This document shows positions 8,179 to 19,432 of a stretch of DNA of 64,000 nt, piece by piece; positions within the stretch are counted from its first letter, which is position 1; each line of letters opens with the position of its first letter. Under the pieces are notes generated by a model. The model searched no databases, had not been told where the DNA came from, and saw only the letters and a list, made by a program, of their open reading frames with translations. The translations under genes were made by a program, and so were the position numbers. The stretch comes from JAJXWB01 sp046349085 (lineage in GTDB: Bacteria > Pseudomonadota > Alphaproteobacteria > Rhizobiales > Beijerinckiaceae): contig JAXMDA010000002.1 in assembly GCA_046349085.1 (NCBI GenBank), forward strand, positions 248,001 through 312,000, given 5' to 3'.

Positions 8179-8375
8179 GCGCGACAGCAGCTTGCGGTTG
8201 AGGCCGGGCGTCGCCGCCGGCGCCTGCTGGGCGGAGGCGTCCGTGGCCAGGAAGCCGGTGGCGGTGATCTCGCAGATGGCGCAGCCGGCGACGAGACCGG
8301 CGAAACCGCGACGTCAGAGACTTAGGCGACCGCGCGCGGCGGCGGGGGAGTTGGAGGAGGGGGCGGCGCCCGCCC

Positions 8376-11424
<3,049 letters not shown>

Positions 11425-11628
11425 GGGTCCGGACGGGGTCGGCTGATCGGCCCCTAATGTAGGGGCGGCCCCGGGTCCGGTCGAGGGTTCGCGGAGATAT
11501 CCCCAGCCTGATCGACGCGGAAAACCTCGCATTCGGGTTGCTATGCCCTCCGCGCGGCCCTAAGAAACGGACAGAGGGATAGAAGCGCACGCGCGCCGCA
11601 GAACGCGCGGCAAGTTCGAGGGACGCCC

Positions 11629-12951
11629 ATGGCCACTTCAATCGCCGCCACATCCGCGCCCGCCGAGCGCAAGCCGCTTTACAAGCTGCTGTATGTCCAG
11701 GTTCTGACCGCCATCGTGCTCGGCGTGATCGTCGGCTGGCTCTTCCCCGGCTTCGCCACCAACGACTGGGTGAAGGCGATGGGCGACGGCTTCATCAAGC
11801 TCATCAAGATGGTCATCGCGCCGATCATCTTCTGCACCGTCGTCTCGGGCATTTCGCATATTCAGGAGGCGAAGAAAGTCGGCCGCGTGGCCGTCAAGGC
11901 GCTCGTCTATTTCGAGGTTGTCTCGACCTTCGCGCTCGTGCTCGGCCTGCTCATCGGCAATATCGTCAAGCCCGGCGCCGGGTTCAGCGGCGCGGCGGCC
12001 AACGCCGACGCGGTCAAGCAGTACACCGGCAAGGCGCAATCGAGCGTCGAATTCGTGATGAACGTCATTCCGGATTCGGTCGTCGGCGCCTTCGCCAAGG
12101 GCGACGTGCTGCAGGTCCTGCTCTTCGCCATCCTGTTCGGCTTCGCGCTGATGGCGCTGGGCGAGCGCGGCCACACGGTGCGCGCGCTGGTCGACGACAT
12201 GGCGCATGCCGTGTTCGGCGTCATCTCCATCGTCATGAAGGCGGCGCCGATCGGCGCGTTCGGCGCCATGGCCTACACGATCGGCAAGTACGGCGTCGGC
12301 TCGATGGTCAACCTGCTTGGCCTGATCGCCACCTTCTACGTCACGGCCATTCTGTTCGTCCTTGTCGTCCTCGGCGTGATCGCGCGGATAGCGGGCTTCT
12401 CGATCTTCAAGTTCCTCGCCTACATCAAGGAAGAGCTGTTGATCGTGCTCGGAACCTCGTCGTCCGAATCCGCGCTGCCGTCCCTGATGGAGAAGCTCGA
12501 GCGGCTGGGTTGTTCGAAATCCGTCGTCGGCCTCGTCGTGCCGACCGGCTATTCCTTCAACCTCGACGGCACCAACATCTACATGACGCTGGCGACCCTG
12601 TTCATCGCGCAGGCGCTCGGCATCGACCTCACCTTCGGTCAGCAGATCACCATTCTGCTCGTCGCCATGCTCACCTCGAAGGGGGCGTCCGGTATTTCCG
12701 GCGCGGGCTTCATTACGCTGGCCGCCACGCTCGCCTCGGTCGATCCGCGGCTGGTGCCGGGCATGGCGATCGTGCTCGGCATCGACAAGTTCATGTCGGA
12801 ATGCCGCGCGCTGACCAACCTCAGCGGCAATGGCGTCGCCTGCGTCGTCGTCTCCTGGTGGGAAGGCGAACTCGATCGGCAGAAGCTGGAGGCCGGCCTC
12901 AACCGCCGCATCGATCCGACCGACCTCGAAACGGCCGTCACGACGGGCTGA
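11629..12951 (+). CDS. dctA: C4-dicarboxylate:cation symporter DctA
   Basis: A 440-aa member of the dicarboxylate/amino acid:cation symporter family, closest in look to DctA, which imports succinate, fumarate and malate. Eight membrane helices and two re-entrant hairpins are expected. The serine-rich hairpin reads GTSSSESALPSLMEKL, the substrate motif VPTGYSFNLDGTNIYMT follows, then TSKGASGISGAGFITL and DKFMSECRALTNLSGNGVA. Substrate choice within the family is inferred. It is divergent from uvrA with about 200 bases between, and a hairpin terminator follows directly. Confidence 0.93.
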   Translation: MATSIAATSAPAERKPLYKLLYVQVLTAIVLGVIVGWLFPGFATNDWVKAMGDGFIKLIKMVIAPIIFCTVVSGISHIQEAKKVGRVAVKALVYFEVVSTFALVLGLLIGNIVKPGAGFSGAAANADAVKQYTGKAQSSVEFVMNVIPDSVVGAFAKGDVLQVLLFAILFGFALMALGERGHTVRALVDDMAHAVFGVISIVMKAAPIGAFGAMAYTIGKYGVGSMVNLLGLIATFYVTAILFVLVVLGVIARIAGFSIFKFLAYIKEELLIVLGTSSSESALPSLMEKLERLGCSKSVVGLVVPTGYSFNLDGTNIYMTLATLFIAQALGIDLTFGQQITILLVAMLTSKGASGISGAGFITLAATLASVDPRLVPGMAIVLGIDKFMSECRALTNLSGNGVACVVVSWWEGELDRQKLEAGLNRRIDPTDLETAVTTG

Positions 12952-12960
12952 AACCAAACG

Positions 12961-12990
12961 ACCGGGGCGCTTGCGCGTCCCGGTTGTCCT
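12961..12990 (+). terminator. Terminator of dctA
   Basis: Stem ACCGGGGCGC at 12961-12970 pairing with GCGTCCCGGT at 12975-12984 (one G-U pair), loop TTGC, then TTGTCCTT. It lies 9 bases after the dctA stop. Confidence 0.65.
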
Positions 12991-12995
12991 TGCTA

Positions 12996-13010
12996 GAACA
13001 TAAAGCGAAC
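12996..13010 (+). promoter_or_regulatory. LexA (SOS) box upstream of ssb
   Basis: GAAC-ATAAAGC-GAAC is an exact match to GAAC-N7-GAAC, the alphaproteobacterial form of the LexA operator (GTTC-N7-GTTC on the other strand). It lies 125 bases upstream of the ssb start and just past the dctA terminator, so ssb is probably induced by DNA damage. Confidence 0.75.
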
Positions 13011-13134
13011 ATCGTAGCCTTGGCCGTCAGCCGTTTCCGCTGTGGACAAGGCCATTCGCGCGGGTTTTCACGAAATCAATTGCGCGCGGACCGGGGTAGT
13101 GTGGCCCCTTCAGATTCAGCCGTGGAGATTGTTC

Positions 13135-13638
13135 ATGTCCGGCAGCGTCAACAAGGTCATTCTCGTCGGCAATCTCGGCCGCGATCCGGAAGTGCGCACC
13201 ATGCCTTCGGGCGACAAGCTGGTGAGCTTCTCGCTCGCCACCACCGAGAGCTGGCGCGACAAGAACACCGGCGAGCGCCGCGACAAGACCGAATGGCACA
13301 ATGTCGTGATCTTCAACGAGAACCTCGGCCGCGTCGCCGAGCAGTACTGCAGGAAGGGCTCGAAGGTCTACATCGAGGGCCAGTTGCAGACCCGCGAATA
13401 TCAGGACAAGGACGGCAACCAGCGCAAGGCGACGGAAGTCGTGCTCCAGCGCTTCCGTGGCGAGCTGACGCTGCTCGACAGCCGCAATTCCCGTGGCGGC
13501 GAGGAGGGCCAGAGCTTCGAGCGCGGCTCGTCCGGCGGCGGCTACGGCGGCCGTTCCGGCGGTGGCGGCGGCGATCGTCGTCCGGCTGCGGTCGGCGGCG
13601 GCCGCTCGATGGACCTCGACGACGACATTCCCTTCTGA
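13135..13638 (+). CDS. ssb: Single-stranded DNA-binding protein
   Basis: SSB, 167 aa, coats single-stranded DNA in replication, recombination and repair. The OB fold runs from VNKVILVGNLGRDPEVR to about residue 115, with KTEWHNVVIF and YIEGQLQTREYQDKDG inside it; then a Gly/Arg/Ser-rich linker; then the acidic tip DLDDDIPF that recruits partner proteins. The start is the ATG at 13135 (MSGSVNKV); an in-frame ATG 31 codons upstream gives a tail not seen in SSB proteins. The SOS box at 12996-13010 suggests LexA control. Normal length and composition. Confidence 0.97.
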   Translation: MSGSVNKVILVGNLGRDPEVRTMPSGDKLVSFSLATTESWRDKNTGERRDKTEWHNVVIFNENLGRVAEQYCRKGSKVYIEGQLQTREYQDKDGNQRKATEVVLQRFRGELTLLDSRNSRGGEEGQSFERGSSGGGYGGRSGGGGGDRRPAAVGGGRSMDLDDDIPF

Positions 13639-13658
13639 GCGGCGATTGATCGGCCGCC

Positions 13659-13819
13659 CGTCATTGCGAGCCGACGTGTGGCGCGCGGCGCGCGCCCGAT
13701 GACAGGCTCCGCGAAGCCATCCATCCACCGGGACCTGATCCAGTTCCGGTGGATGGATGGCTTCGTCGCTTCGGCAGAAACCGCCTTCGGCGATTTCGCC
13801 TGAGCCCCTCGCAAGGACG
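13659..13819. repeat. Composite intergenic palindromic element (REP-like)
   Basis: Ends are near-perfect inverted repeats: CGTCATTGCGAG at 13659-13670 against CTCGCAAGGACG at 13808-13819 (11 of 12). Inside is a perfect 20-bp palindrome, 13712-13731 and 13746-13765, built on CCATCCATCCACCGG, whose 14-base centre pairs further. The whole resembles the dispersed GTCATTGCGAG...CTCGCAATGAC elements of Bradyrhizobium and Rhodopseudomonas. It lies between ssb and the helicase gene and may also end transcription from both sides. Confidence 0.8.
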
Positions 13820-13923
13820 GGCCGAACAGGCGTGTGCGCTGGATTTGAGCGCCCGGCGCCGCGCGAGAGATCCCAATTGGGATCGCCCGACGCGCTCCCG
13901 CGAGCGGAAAGGCTCGCGGCCCG

Positions 13924-15603
13924 TTACTCCTCGATCTTCGCCGTCTCGCCGGCTTCCGGCCGCGCGACGCGCACCGGCTTCGTCAGGAAGGACGGCATGT
14001 GGTCGCCGAAGCCGACCACGGCCGGGCCGTCGTCGTGGTCGTCGCGGCGCGGCCGGCGATCGCGGCCCCTGTCGCGGCCACGGCCGGCGTCGTTGTCCGG
14101 GCGGGGCCGGCGCTCGCCGCGCGGCGCCTCGGGCGTCTCGGCCGACGCCTCCTCGCCGTAGCGGGCAGGGCGAGCCGAACGGGCGGCGCGGTCCCTGTTC
14201 TCCTCACGCGGCGGGCGCTCGCGGCCCTCGTTTCTCGGCCGGCGCTCGCGGCGGGCCGGCCGCTCCGAAGCTGCGCGCTCCTCGCGGCCGCTCTCCTCGC
14301 TGGCCACGGCCGAGGGATCGAAGGGCTCCATCGACGCCTCGATCTCGCCGGCAGGACGCCTGTCGCGTCCGCGCGGGCCTGTGCCATAGCCACGGTCGCG
14401 ATCCCGGCCGCGTCCGCCGCGCCGTTCGCCGTCGCGGCCGCGCCGCTCGTGGCGTGGCGTCTCGTCCGGCGGCAGTTCGTTGAGCTTCGGGCCGATCCAG
14501 TCGATCTGCTTGGCGATCAGCTTCTCGATCTGGTCGATGTACTTCTTGTCGTCATCGGTCACGATGGTCAGCGCCGTTCCCGAGCGGCCCGCGCGACCCG
14601 TGCGGCCGATGCGGTGCACGTAATCTTCCGAATGCGTCGGCACGTCGAAATTGAACACGTGGCTGACGTCGGGAATGTCGAGACCGCGCGCGGCCACGTC
14701 CGAGCAGACGATCAGCGCGACGTCGCCGTTCTTGAAGGCGTCGAGCGAGGCCATACGCGCGAGCTGGTCCATGTCGCCGTGCAGCGCGCCCGCCGAAAAA
14801 CCATGCTTGACGAGCGACTTGTGCAGGATCGCCACGTCGCGCTTGCGGTTGCAGAAGATGATCGCGTTCTTCAGGTTCTCTTCGCTGCGGATCAGCTTGC
14901 GCAGCGTCTCGCGTTTGGCCGCGTGGCCGTGCGAGGCGACGAGGCCCTGGCGGATCGTGGTGGCGGTGGAGGCGGCGCGCGCCACTTCCACGCGCACGGG
15001 ATTGTGCAGGAACTGCTCGGTCAGCCGCGTGATTTCCGGCGGCATGGTCGCCGAGAAGAACAGCGTCTGGCGCGTGAACGGAACGAGTTTGCAGATCTTC
15101 TCGATGTCCGGAATGAAGCCCATGTCGAGCATCCGGTCGGCTTCGTCGATCACGAGGATCTCGATGCCGGTCAGCAGCAGCTTGCCGCGCTCGAAGAAGT
15201 CGAGGAGGCGGCCGGGCGTGGCGATCAGCACGTCGGCGCCGCGCATGATCTTGGCTTCCTGGTCGCCGAAGGACACGCCGCCGATCAGCAGCGCGACGTT
15301 GAGGCGATGGTTCACGCCGTACTTGGCGAAGCTCTCCTCCACCTGCGCGGCGAGTTCGCGCGTCGGTTCGAGGATCAGCGTGCGCGGCATTCTTGCGCGG
15401 GCGCGCCCCTGTTCGAGGCGCGAGAGCATGGGCAGCGTGAAGGCGGCCGTCTTGCCGGTGCCCGTCTGGGCGATGCCGAGCACGTCGCGTCCGGCGAGCG
15501 CTTCGGGAATCGCTTGCGCCTGAATGGGCGTCGGGGTCGTATAGCCGGATGCTTCGACCGCCTGGAGGACCTTTTGCGAAAGGCCCAATTCGTTGAATTG
15601 CAT
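13924..15603 (-). CDS. rhlE: DEAD-box RNA helicase, RhlE-like
   Basis: A 559-aa ATP-dependent RNA helicase. The core (about 1-375) shows the Q motif PTPIQAQAIP, motif I AQTGTGKT, Ia PTRELAAQ, Ib TPGRLLD, II DEAD in VIDEADRMLD, III SAT in FFSATMPP, V ARGLDIPD and VI HRIGRTGRAGR. The last 170 residues are a disordered Arg/Glu/Asp/Gly-rich tail typical of RhlE-type helicases, likely for RNA contact. The start chosen is the ATG at 15603; the TTG one codon before it would give the same protein plus one residue. Role in ribosome assembly or RNA decay is known for the family, not shown here. Confidence 0.93.
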   Translation of the reverse strand: MQFNELGLSQKVLQAVEASGYTTPTPIQAQAIPEALAGRDVLGIAQTGTGKTAAFTLPMLSRLEQGRARARMPRTLILEPTRELAAQVEESFAKYGVNHRLNVALLIGGVSFGDQEAKIMRGADVLIATPGRLLDFFERGKLLLTGIEILVIDEADRMLDMGFIPDIEKICKLVPFTRQTLFFSATMPPEITRLTEQFLHNPVRVEVARAASTATTIRQGLVASHGHAAKRETLRKLIRSEENLKNAIIFCNRKRDVAILHKSLVKHGFSAGALHGDMDQLARMASLDAFKNGDVALIVCSDVAARGLDIPDVSHVFNFDVPTHSEDYVHRIGRTGRAGRSGTALTIVTDDDKKYIDQIEKLIAKQIDWIGPKLNELPPDETPRHERRGRDGERRGGRGRDRDRGYGTGPRGRDRRPAGEIEASMEPFDPSAVASEESGREERAASERPARRERRPRNEGRERPPREENRDRAARSARPARYGEEASAETPEAPRGERRPRPDNDAGRGRDRGRDRRPRRDDHDDGPAVVGFGDHMPSFLTKPVRVARPEAGETAKIEE

Positions 15604-15879
15604 CAAATGTCCTGAACGCGGCTTCGTACTGTCGGGAATGGAGGCGCGGGCCGCGACTAAAGCGCCAGATTGCCGGGAGGACGGGAACGTTGCGAGCGCT
15701 GGACGCGCCGCTTGGGTATCCGGCCCCGTGGAGCCTGCCCGCTTCCGTTGCTATGCAATAGGCTGAAATTCCCGAAAGTCAAGGAATTGCGGGCCGGGCC
15801 GTTGGCCAGGGCTGATATTGGGGTCGAAAGTTCTCAAGGAAACATCGGATTGAGCGATTGGGCCGAGAAACCGGCAGAA

Positions 15880-16596
15880 ATGGCTGAAGCGCGGGCTGGC
15901 CGCGGGGCCGCGCGCGCCTTCATCGCGGCGAATCTGCCTCTGAAACCCGCCCCCGGCCTGCCGGAGATCATGATCCACACGGCGACGCCCGCCAGCGGGT
16001 TGCGTCGCCTGGCGGCCGGCCGCAACCCCTATTGGGCCTGGTGCTGGGCCGGCGGCCTCGCGCTCGCCCGTCACACCGTCGCCCGTCCACAGACCGTCGC
16101 CGGCCGGCGCGTGCTGGACCTCGGGACGGGCTCGGGCCTCGTCGCCATCGCCGCCGCCCGGGCGGGCGCCGCGCATGTCCTCGCCGCAGACAGCGACGCT
16201 GACGCTCTCGCCGCGGTCGAGGCCAACGCCGCCGCCAATGGCGTGACGATCGAATGCCTGCACGGCGATCTCCTCGACGGTCCGCCGCCTGCGGCCGACG
16301 TCGTGCTGGTCGGCGATCTCTTCTACGACCGCGCGGTCGCCGCGCGCGCAACCCTCTTTCTCGAGCGTTGCGTGGAAGGCGGCGCGCAGGTTCTCGTCGG
16401 CGATCCCGGCCGCGCCTTCCTGCCGCTCGCCCGGCTCGCGCCGATCGCCGACTATCCGGCGCGCGACTTCGGCGACAGCGGCGAGGACGAGGGCAGGGCG
16501 CGGGTGTTTTCCTTTCGCGGTCGTTCGGAATTGTCGTCCCGGCCGCAGCGAAGCGACGAGCCCGGCGCCAAGGTCTGCGCCGCGCGTCCGGGATGA
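15880..16596 (+). CDS. Class I SAM-dependent methyltransferase (ETFB lysine methyltransferase-like)
   Basis: A methyltransferase of about 238 aa. Motif I is VLDLGTGSGLVAIAAARAG, followed by an acidic loop ADSDADAL and the post-motif VVLVGDLFYDR. The order AFIAANLPL, NPYWAWCWAGGLALAR, then motif I is that of the METTL20/ETFB-lysine methyltransferase group, so a protein such as electron transfer flavoprotein may be the substrate; this is inference. The ATG at 15880 is preferred; a TTG at 15850 is possible. The last 24 residues, starting at about SELSSRP, are the translation of the palindromic repeat at 16532-16598, which also supplies the stop. Confidence 0.8.
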   Translation: MAEARAGRGAARAFIAANLPLKPAPGLPEIMIHTATPASGLRRLAAGRNPYWAWCWAGGLALARHTVARPQTVAGRRVLDLGTGSGLVAIAAARAGAAHVLAADSDADALAAVEANAAANGVTIECLHGDLLDGPPPAADVVLVGDLFYDRAVAARATLFLERCVEGGAQVLVGDPGRAFLPLARLAPIADYPARDFGDSGEDEGRARVFSFRGRSELSSRPQRSDEPGAKVCAARPG

Positions 16597-16598
16597 CA
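16532..16598. repeat. REP-like palindrome forming the 3' end of a gene
   Basis: TGTCGTCCCGG at 16532-16542 is the inverted repeat of CCGGGATGACA at 16588-16598 (10 of 11), with GCAGCGAAGCGACGAG inside, the style of the dispersed Rhizobiales elements. It starts within the methyltransferase frame and contributes its last codons and the TGA. Confidence 0.65.
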
Positions 16599-16642
16599 CG
16601 CAGGCGGCGTACATGATCTAAGAGCGCTCGAAAGGAACATCC

Positions 16643-17338
16643 ATGTCCGAACCGCTGCTACTCGTTCCCGGCCTCGCCTGCACCGGCGATCTCTGGGCGC
16701 CGCAGATCGCCGCTCTTTCGGGGCGATACGACTGCCGCGTCGCCGATCACAGGCGCGGCGCGACGATGGCGGAGATCGCGGCCGACATTCTCGTTCACGC
16801 GCCGCCGCAATTCGCCCTCTGCGGCCTGTCGATGGGCGGCTATCTCTCCTTCGAGATCATGCGCCAGGCGCCGCAGCGCGTGCGCAAGCTCGCGCTGCTG
16901 GACACGCAGGCGACGCCCGAGGGCGAGGCGCAGCGCGCCAATCGCCTCGCCCGCATGGAGGCCGCGCGCAAGGGCGGCATGGGCGCTCTCGCCGAGCTGC
17001 AATGGGAGCAGCTCGTGCACCCCATGCGTTACGGGGACGCGCGCCTGAAGGACGATGTGCGCCGCATGGCCCTCGAAACCGGAACAGAAGTCTATCTGCG
17101 GCATTGCGCGGCGATCATGAGCCGCGCGGATTCCCGCGCCGGCCTCGCGGCAATCAAGGTCCCCACGCTCGTGCTGACCGGCGACGCGGATCAGCTGACG
17201 CCGCCTGAAAAGGCGCGGGAGATGGCGGGCGGAATCGCCGGCGCCTCGCTGATCATCGTGCCGGATTGCGGGCACATGTCGACGATGGAGCGGCCCGAGG
17301 CCGTGAATGAGGCGCTGATGGCGTGGCTCGCCGGCTGA
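16643..17338 (+). CDS. Alpha/beta hydrolase
   Basis: A 231-aa single-domain alpha/beta hydrolase. The nucleophile elbow is GLSMGGY (Ser at about residue 70), the acid is likely Asp in LTGDADQLTPP near 178-188, and the His is in DCGHMSTMERPEAV near 212. The oxyanion segment LLLVPGLACTGDLW is at the start. Substrate cannot be told from sequence; relatives are annotated as esterases or as pimeloyl-ester-type hydrolases. The start has GAAAGGAAC upstream. It ends with its stop directly abutting the stop of the next, opposite-strand gene. Confidence 0.88.
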   Translation: MSEPLLLVPGLACTGDLWAPQIAALSGRYDCRVADHRRGATMAEIAADILVHAPPQFALCGLSMGGYLSFEIMRQAPQRVRKLALLDTQATPEGEAQRANRLARMEAARKGGMGALAELQWEQLVHPMRYGDARLKDDVRRMALETGTEVYLRHCAAIMSRADSRAGLAAIKVPTLVLTGDADQLTPPEKAREMAGGIAGASLIIVPDCGHMSTMERPEAVNEALMAWLAG

Positions 17339-17590
17339 CTATTTCGGCTTGCCGGTGCAGGGGTCGAGCACGACCTGGCCCGCCTGCTTCCGGATGGTCG
17401 CGGTCGTGGTGTAGTCGACGTTCGGCTTGTTGTTGAACAGCGCGTAGAGCTTGGAGTTCGGGTCGCGCGAGGCGACGTCGAGGAAATGCGCGCCGCCGAG
17501 GCTCGCCAGCGCGATCGCGCCGGCCATGACGGCGACGCGCTCGACCAGACCGCCGCGCGTGTCGCGAATGAAGTCCCTGATGCCGGCCAT
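17339..17590 (-). CDS. Small membrane-anchored protein, function unknown
   Basis: An 83-aa protein with one hydrophobic segment (VERVAVMAGAIALASLGGA, about residues 17-35) after a basic start, then a polar tail ending DPCTGKPK. The N-terminus resembles the start of Flp-type or TadE-like small envelope proteins, but no domain is recognised. GAGGGGAG lies a few bases before the ATG, supporting the start. Stop codons of this gene and the hydrolase gene touch with no base between. Confidence 0.65.
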   Translation of the reverse strand: MAGIRDFIRDTRGGLVERVAVMAGAIALASLGGAHFLDVASRDPNSKLYALFNNKPNVDYTTTATIRKQAGQVVLDPCTGKPK

Positions 17591-17656
17591 GCGCTCGTCT
17601 CCCCTCGCCGGAGACTTTCGCGCATCGTGGTAAATGAAGGGTTTATTAACGCGCCG

Positions 17657-18199
17657 TCAGCGCCGTTCCGGCATCATGCGCAGGAGAAGGCCGTCCTTCA
17701 GCGCGACCTGATGATAGATCGCCGCCGCAATATGGCCGACGGCGAGCGCGATCAGCGCATAGGCGGCGATCTCGTGGATTTCCGTCGTCGGCCCGATCCA
17801 GTCCTTCGTGCGCTCGATCGGCGAGGCGATCTGGAACAGGCCGAAGTTGACCCCGCGCCCCCGCGCGAAAAGCGGCGCGAAGCCGATCAGCGGGACAACG
17901 ATCATCAGAAGGTAGAGAGCGCCGTGGCCGAGCTTGAGAGCGAGCGTCGCCAGCGCGCTCGAATTTGCGGGCGGCGACGGCATGGCGTGACCGGCGCGCC
18001 AGCCGAGCCGCACGACGGCGAGAACGACGACGGCGAGGCCCACGAGAACATGCGCGTTGAGATAAGGCGGCCGCTGCTCGCGCGGCAGCAGGTCGATGGT
18101 CAGACCCATGACGAAGGCGGCGACGATCAGGATCGCGCTCGCCCAGTGGAGGCTGCGTGCGAAAGAATCGTAGCGTTGCGGAAGCGCCGATTGCTGCAT
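17657..18199 (-). CDS. Cytochrome b561
   Basis: A 180-aa four-helix membrane protein of the bacterial cytochrome b561 (CybB) family, a di-haem b carrier in the inner membrane linked to quinone and superoxide redox chemistry. Typical points are RYDSFARSLHWASAILIV at the start (His in LHW), NAHVLVGLAVVVLAVVRLGWR, KLGHGALYLLMIVVPLIG, and EIHEIAAYALIALAVGHIAAAIYH with several His expected to bind haem. The partner in electron transfer is unknown. It is a single gene, 66 bases from the small membrane protein gene downstream. Confidence 0.9.
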   Translation of the reverse strand: MQQSALPQRYDSFARSLHWASAILIVAAFVMGLTIDLLPREQRPPYLNAHVLVGLAVVVLAVVRLGWRAGHAMPSPPANSSALATLALKLGHGALYLLMIVVPLIGFAPLFARGRGVNFGLFQIASPIERTKDWIGPTTEIHEIAAYALIALAVGHIAAAIYHQVALKDGLLLRMMPERR

Positions 18200-18283
18200 G
18201 ATTCAAGACCCCTCTTGTCCACGCGAGATTGGCGGGACGGCAGCCCCGCGCCTAATAAATCTTTCGTCATGTGGCCGCAGCCT

Positions 18284-19336
18284 TCAGCGTTTTGGAGAGC
18301 TTTCGTCCGCCGCTGCGACAACGTGCCGCCATAGTTGCGCAGGCAAGCGCACGCCCTCGCGCGCAATGCGCGCGCGTTCCGCCTTGCGGCGGTCGCCGGG
18401 CAGCCGCACGCCGGGCAGGGCGCGCAATTCCGCGAAGAAGGACGCCGCATGCGCGCGCCACCCCGCGGGGTCGCCGAACTTGTCCGGATCGAAGGCGATG
18501 AGCAGCGCGCCGCCGTTCGGCGGCCCGGTGTCTTCGAGGGCGCCGCGTGAAAACTCCTCGCGGCCGGCCTCGGGGCTGGTCGGCTGGCCGATCAGGACGC
18601 CCGCGAGCAATTCCACCATCAGCGCGATCGACGACCCCTTGTGGCCGCCGAACGGCGATTGCGCGCCGAGCAGGATTTGCGCGGGGTCGCGCGTCGGCGC
18701 GCCATCCGGCCCCACGCCCGCGCCCTCGGGCGCGAGCTTGCCGTCGCGCGCCGCGATCTGCAGTTCGCCGCGCGCCGTGGCGGCGGAGGCCTGATCGAAG
18801 ATGAAGCCGCCGTCTGCGGTCGGGAAGCCAAAGGCCATCGCGTTGGTGCCGAAGAAGCGCTGGCGCGCGCCGGCCGGCGCGACAAAGGGCACGTAGGCCG
18901 TGCAGATCAGCGCGCCGAGCCCTTGTTCGACGAGCGGCTCGATATCGACCCACAGCGCCGAGAAATGATGAACGTCGGTGATCGCCGCCGCTGCGATTCC
19001 GTTTTCGCGCGCGACGTGCGCGACCTCGTCGCGCGCGACTTCCGTCGCCAGAGGCGAAAGGCCGCGTCCGCCGTCCACCCGCACCACGCCCGGCGCGAGG
19101 CGTGTGACGTTTGGCGCCGCATCGCCTTTCGCCTTGCCGCATTTTAGAGCGGCGACGAAGCCCGGCAGGCGGAACAGCCCATGTGAGGCGGACCCATCCT
19201 GCTCGGCGCGCACGAGAACTGCCGCAGCCGCGCGCGCATGGGCTTCGTCGCAGCCCGCCGCGATCAGCGCCGCGCGCGATGCAGCCTCGATCGTGGCGAG
19301 ATCGAGCGTGACGAATTCTGGGGGCGGGATGGACAT
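18284..19336 (-). CDS. Ldh-family NAD(P)-dependent oxidoreductase
   Basis: A 350-aa protein of the malate/L-lactate dehydrogenase family with the unusual non-Rossmann fold (Ldh2/YlbC/DpkA type). Seen are ASHGLFRLPGFV near residue 51, TDVHHFSALW (catalytic-type His) near 119, FGTNAMAFGFPT near 162, and FGGHKGSSIALMVELLAGVL near 230. Members reduce 2-oxo acids or cyclic imines such as piperideine-2-carboxylate, or oxidise sulfolactate or ureidoglycolate; sequence alone does not choose among them. It stands alone between cytochrome b561 and parE. Confidence 0.88.
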   Translation of the reverse strand: MSIPPPEFVTLDLATIEAASRAALIAAGCDEAHARAAAAVLVRAEQDGSASHGLFRLPGFVAALKCGKAKGDAAPNVTRLAPGVVRVDGGRGLSPLATEVARDEVAHVARENGIAAAAITDVHHFSALWVDIEPLVEQGLGALICTAYVPFVAPAGARQRFFGTNAMAFGFPTADGGFIFDQASAATARGELQIAARDGKLAPEGAGVGPDGAPTRDPAQILLGAQSPFGGHKGSSIALMVELLAGVLIGQPTSPEAGREEFSRGALEDTGPPNGGALLIAFDPDKFGDPAGWRAHAASFFAELRALPGVRLPGDRRKAERARIAREGVRLPAQLWRHVVAAADESSPKR

Positions 19337-19432
19337 GGCGTCCGAGATAACAGGCCGCGCCGCCCGCTGGCTATCCCGCTTCGCGGCGTTGCATCCAGCG
19401 GCGCCGGCGCCGCCAAGGCGCGGCGCGCGGCG

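Noticed and set aside
11425..11628. SOS box in the uvrA-dctA gap
   Set aside because: Only half sites and a GAAC-N9-GTTC inverted pair were seen; the spacing and orientation do not fit LexA.
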